From: Jatrophihabitans sp.
GTDB taxonomy: Bacteria > Actinomycetota > Actinomycetes > Mycobacteriales > Jatrophihabitantaceae
NCBI GenBank assembly: GCA_036399055.1
Contig: DASWNX010000002.1
Span: 62,001-126,000 of the forward strand
Length of the DNA: 64,000 nucleotides
Direction: 5' to 3'
Made by a program: the position numbers and the translations under genes. The notes under the pieces were generated by a model. It ran no database searches. It saw only the letters and a program-made list of their open reading frames with translations, and was not told the origin of the DNA. Of this stretch, positions 62,880 through 64,000 are shown in pieces; the stretch's first letter is position 1; the number at the start of each line of letters is the position of its first letter.

Positions 62880-63581
62880 TCAGCCGGCGAACAGCGGCGG
62901 CAACGCCAGCAGCATGACCAGCGACCAGGTGACGTGAGTCAGCATCGGCGCCAGGATGCCGCCCGAAGCCCGCCGTTGCAGGCCCAGGATCAAGCCCAGG
63001 GCGGCCGCAGCGAACACCAGCATCGGATTGCCGGTGGCCACCGTCACCACCGCGTAGATACCGGTGGAGGCCAGCACCGGGCGCCGCTGGCCCAGGGCGG
63101 CGTACAGCGCTCCTCGAAAGAAGATCTCCTCGGCGATCCCGTTGAGCAGCGTGACCGCGGCGACCAGCGGCAGCGACCCGTACCGGGCGTGGTCCAGAAC
63201 GTCTTCGGTGAGCGCCCGCAGCGGGTCGATCTCACGCACCACCAGGGCGCCCAGCACGAACACCGCGGCGGCCGCCAGCCCGATGGCCACCGGCGTCAGC
63301 ACGGGCCGGCGGAGCTCGCCCCGAAAGCTGATCCGGCCCAGATGCAGCGGGCCCGACCCCAGGCCCCCGATCAACCAGACCGCTGCCAACCCCGCCGTCA
63401 ACGGGTAGAACGCCGGGTCCGCCGGTCGCACCGACAGCGACAGGCCGAGCATCAGCGCGCCGGCGACCAGCACCAGCGCGACCACCAGCCGGCGGCGCCG
63501 GAACGCGCTGTCGGGCTCGCGGTGATCGCGAGGCGCCTTGTCGACCAGGACTGGGCGCAGCAGGGCCGGCAGGTACCTCAT
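62880..63581 (-). CDS. CPBP-family intramembrane glutamic protease
   Basis: This 233-residue protein has about six to seven membrane helices and the CPBP/Abi motifs NGIAEEIFFRGALYAALG (EExxxR), and the histidines of YAVVTVATGNPML and LTHVTWSLVMLLAL. The family includes Rce1-like proteases and bacteriocin-immunity proteins. The ATG at 63581 overlaps the stop of the upstream NAD(P)-binding gene (ATGA). Confidence 0.83.
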   Translation of the reverse strand: MRYLPALLRPVLVDKAPRDHREPDSAFRRRRLVVALVLVAGALMLGLSLSVRPADPAFYPLTAGLAAVWLIGGLGSGPLHLGRISFRGELRRPVLTPVAIGLAAAAVFVLGALVVREIDPLRALTEDVLDHARYGSLPLVAAVTLLNGIAEEIFFRGALYAALGQRRPVLASTGIYAVVTVATGNPMLVFAAAALGLILGLQRRASGGILAPMLTHVTWSLVMLLALPPLFAG

Positions 63582-64000
63582 CCGGCTCGCGGCAGCCGGC
63601 GCCTCGGTCCGGCGCCGGCCGCGGCCCGACGGGCCGCCAGCGCCTGCCGCACCGACTCGTCGTACCCGATCGTCGGACCGGGCGCCAGCCGCTGAATGGA
63701 GTTCTGCCGCACCACCACTTCGGTGGTCATCGAATCGACCAGGTTGCGGGCGGTCGCCAGGTTCACATCGGTCACCAGCGCCAGCCACGCCGAGGACAAC
63801 CTCGGCGTCAGCAACGGCACCGGCAGCACCGGCAGCATCCGCTTGTGCTGTACCCGCGCCGCCCGTTGCAGCATGTCGATGTAGCGCAACACCTCGGGCC
63901 CGCCGATCTCGTACACCTGCCCGGCCGACTCGGGCGCCTGCAGCACAGCGACCAGGTAGCGCACCACGTCGGCCAGCGCGATCGGCTGGGTGCGGGTGCT
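63578..64000 (-). CDS. NAD(P)-binding atypical SDR / NmrA-like protein (partial)
   Basis: The gene runs off the right edge. The 140 residues seen are the C-terminal part: ALADVVRYLVAVLQAPESAG, QVYEIGGPEVLRYIDMLQRA and RRRLPRAG at the end. This is typical of the extended/atypical SDR proteins (complex I assembly NDUFA9-like or NmrA-like), which bind NAD(P). The Rossmann start is outside the window. It is coupled to the CPBP gene. Confidence 0.75.
   Translation of the reverse strand, partial: STRTQPIALADVVRYLVAVLQAPESAGQVYEIGGPEVLRYIDMLQRAARVQHKRMLPVLPVPLLTPRLSSAWLALVTDVNLATARNLVDSMTTEVVVRQNSIQRLAPGPTIGYDESVRQALAARRAAAGAGPRRRLPRAG

Overview
The window is from the chromosome of a high-GC actinobacterium. 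The markers are WhiB1, the SigR/RsrA pair, a PdtaS-type sensor kinase, an actinobacterial multifunctional 2-oxoglutarate decarboxylase (Kgd), nickel superoxide dismutase with its protease, and small proteins resembling DUF6104 and DUF6158. Gene order around whiB1, pdtaS, rsrA, sigR, SRAP, aroA and rsgA matches the Rv3218-Rv3228 neighbourhood of Mycobacterium tuberculosis. The nickel SOD and the ATGA/GTGA-coupled style suggest a non-mycobacterial lineage such as the Frankia/Jatrophihabitans relatives, but genus cannot be settled here.

Layout. 0-9.1 kb: PPOX-type oxidoreductase, trehalose-phosphatase, an ABC exporter pair, kgd, a Gfo/Idh oxidoreductase and a small protein. 9.1-13.2 kb: YczE-like membrane protein, sodX/sodN, then a coupled run of histidine phosphatase, RsbW-like anti-sigma and SigB/SigF-type sigma factor. 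13.3-21 kb: lipid-kinase family protein, whiB1, pdtaS, DUF3311 plus sodium:solute symporter, rsrA/sigR, S4 protein. 21-28 kb: two YbaK/acyl-CoA synthetase genes facing each other, hydrolase, SRAP, aroA, rsgA. 28-30.3 kb: an AT-richer patch with an orphan membrane-anchored protein, an aminotransferase and a DUF2087 protein.

Specialised metabolism comes in three blocks. At 30.6-35.6 kb a divergent serine-hydroxymethyltransferase homologue is translationally coupled to an unusual NRPS (partial C, A, PCP, C). At 40.1-51.1 kb ten leftward genes form one apparent operon behind a near-consensus promoter: alpha/beta hydrolase, enolase-superfamily enzyme, SDR, YCII protein, aminotransferase, ATP-grasp ligase, flavin monooxygenase, FAH-fold enzyme, MFS exporter and GH3-type amide synthetase. 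The set resembles bacilysin-type dipeptide logic, has a different hexamer signature from the rest of the window and is flanked by debris of an RHS gene and a peptide-binding-protein gene. It is the best candidate here for an undescribed system. At 55.4-58.1 kb an MFS exporter is coupled to a second ATP-grasp-like ligase.

The right end (58.1-64 kb) carries a GNAT, a fused alpha/beta thiamine-diphosphate E1, mtnA, a divergent class II aldolase (together suggesting a methylthioribose salvage shunt), a CPBP membrane protease and a truncated NAD(P)-binding protein.

Two genome-scale habits stand out. Several core genes are followed by tandem repeats that copy the gene's own stop-codon region. Several genes have a TANNNT box 6-8 bases before the start codon, as in leaderless transcription.
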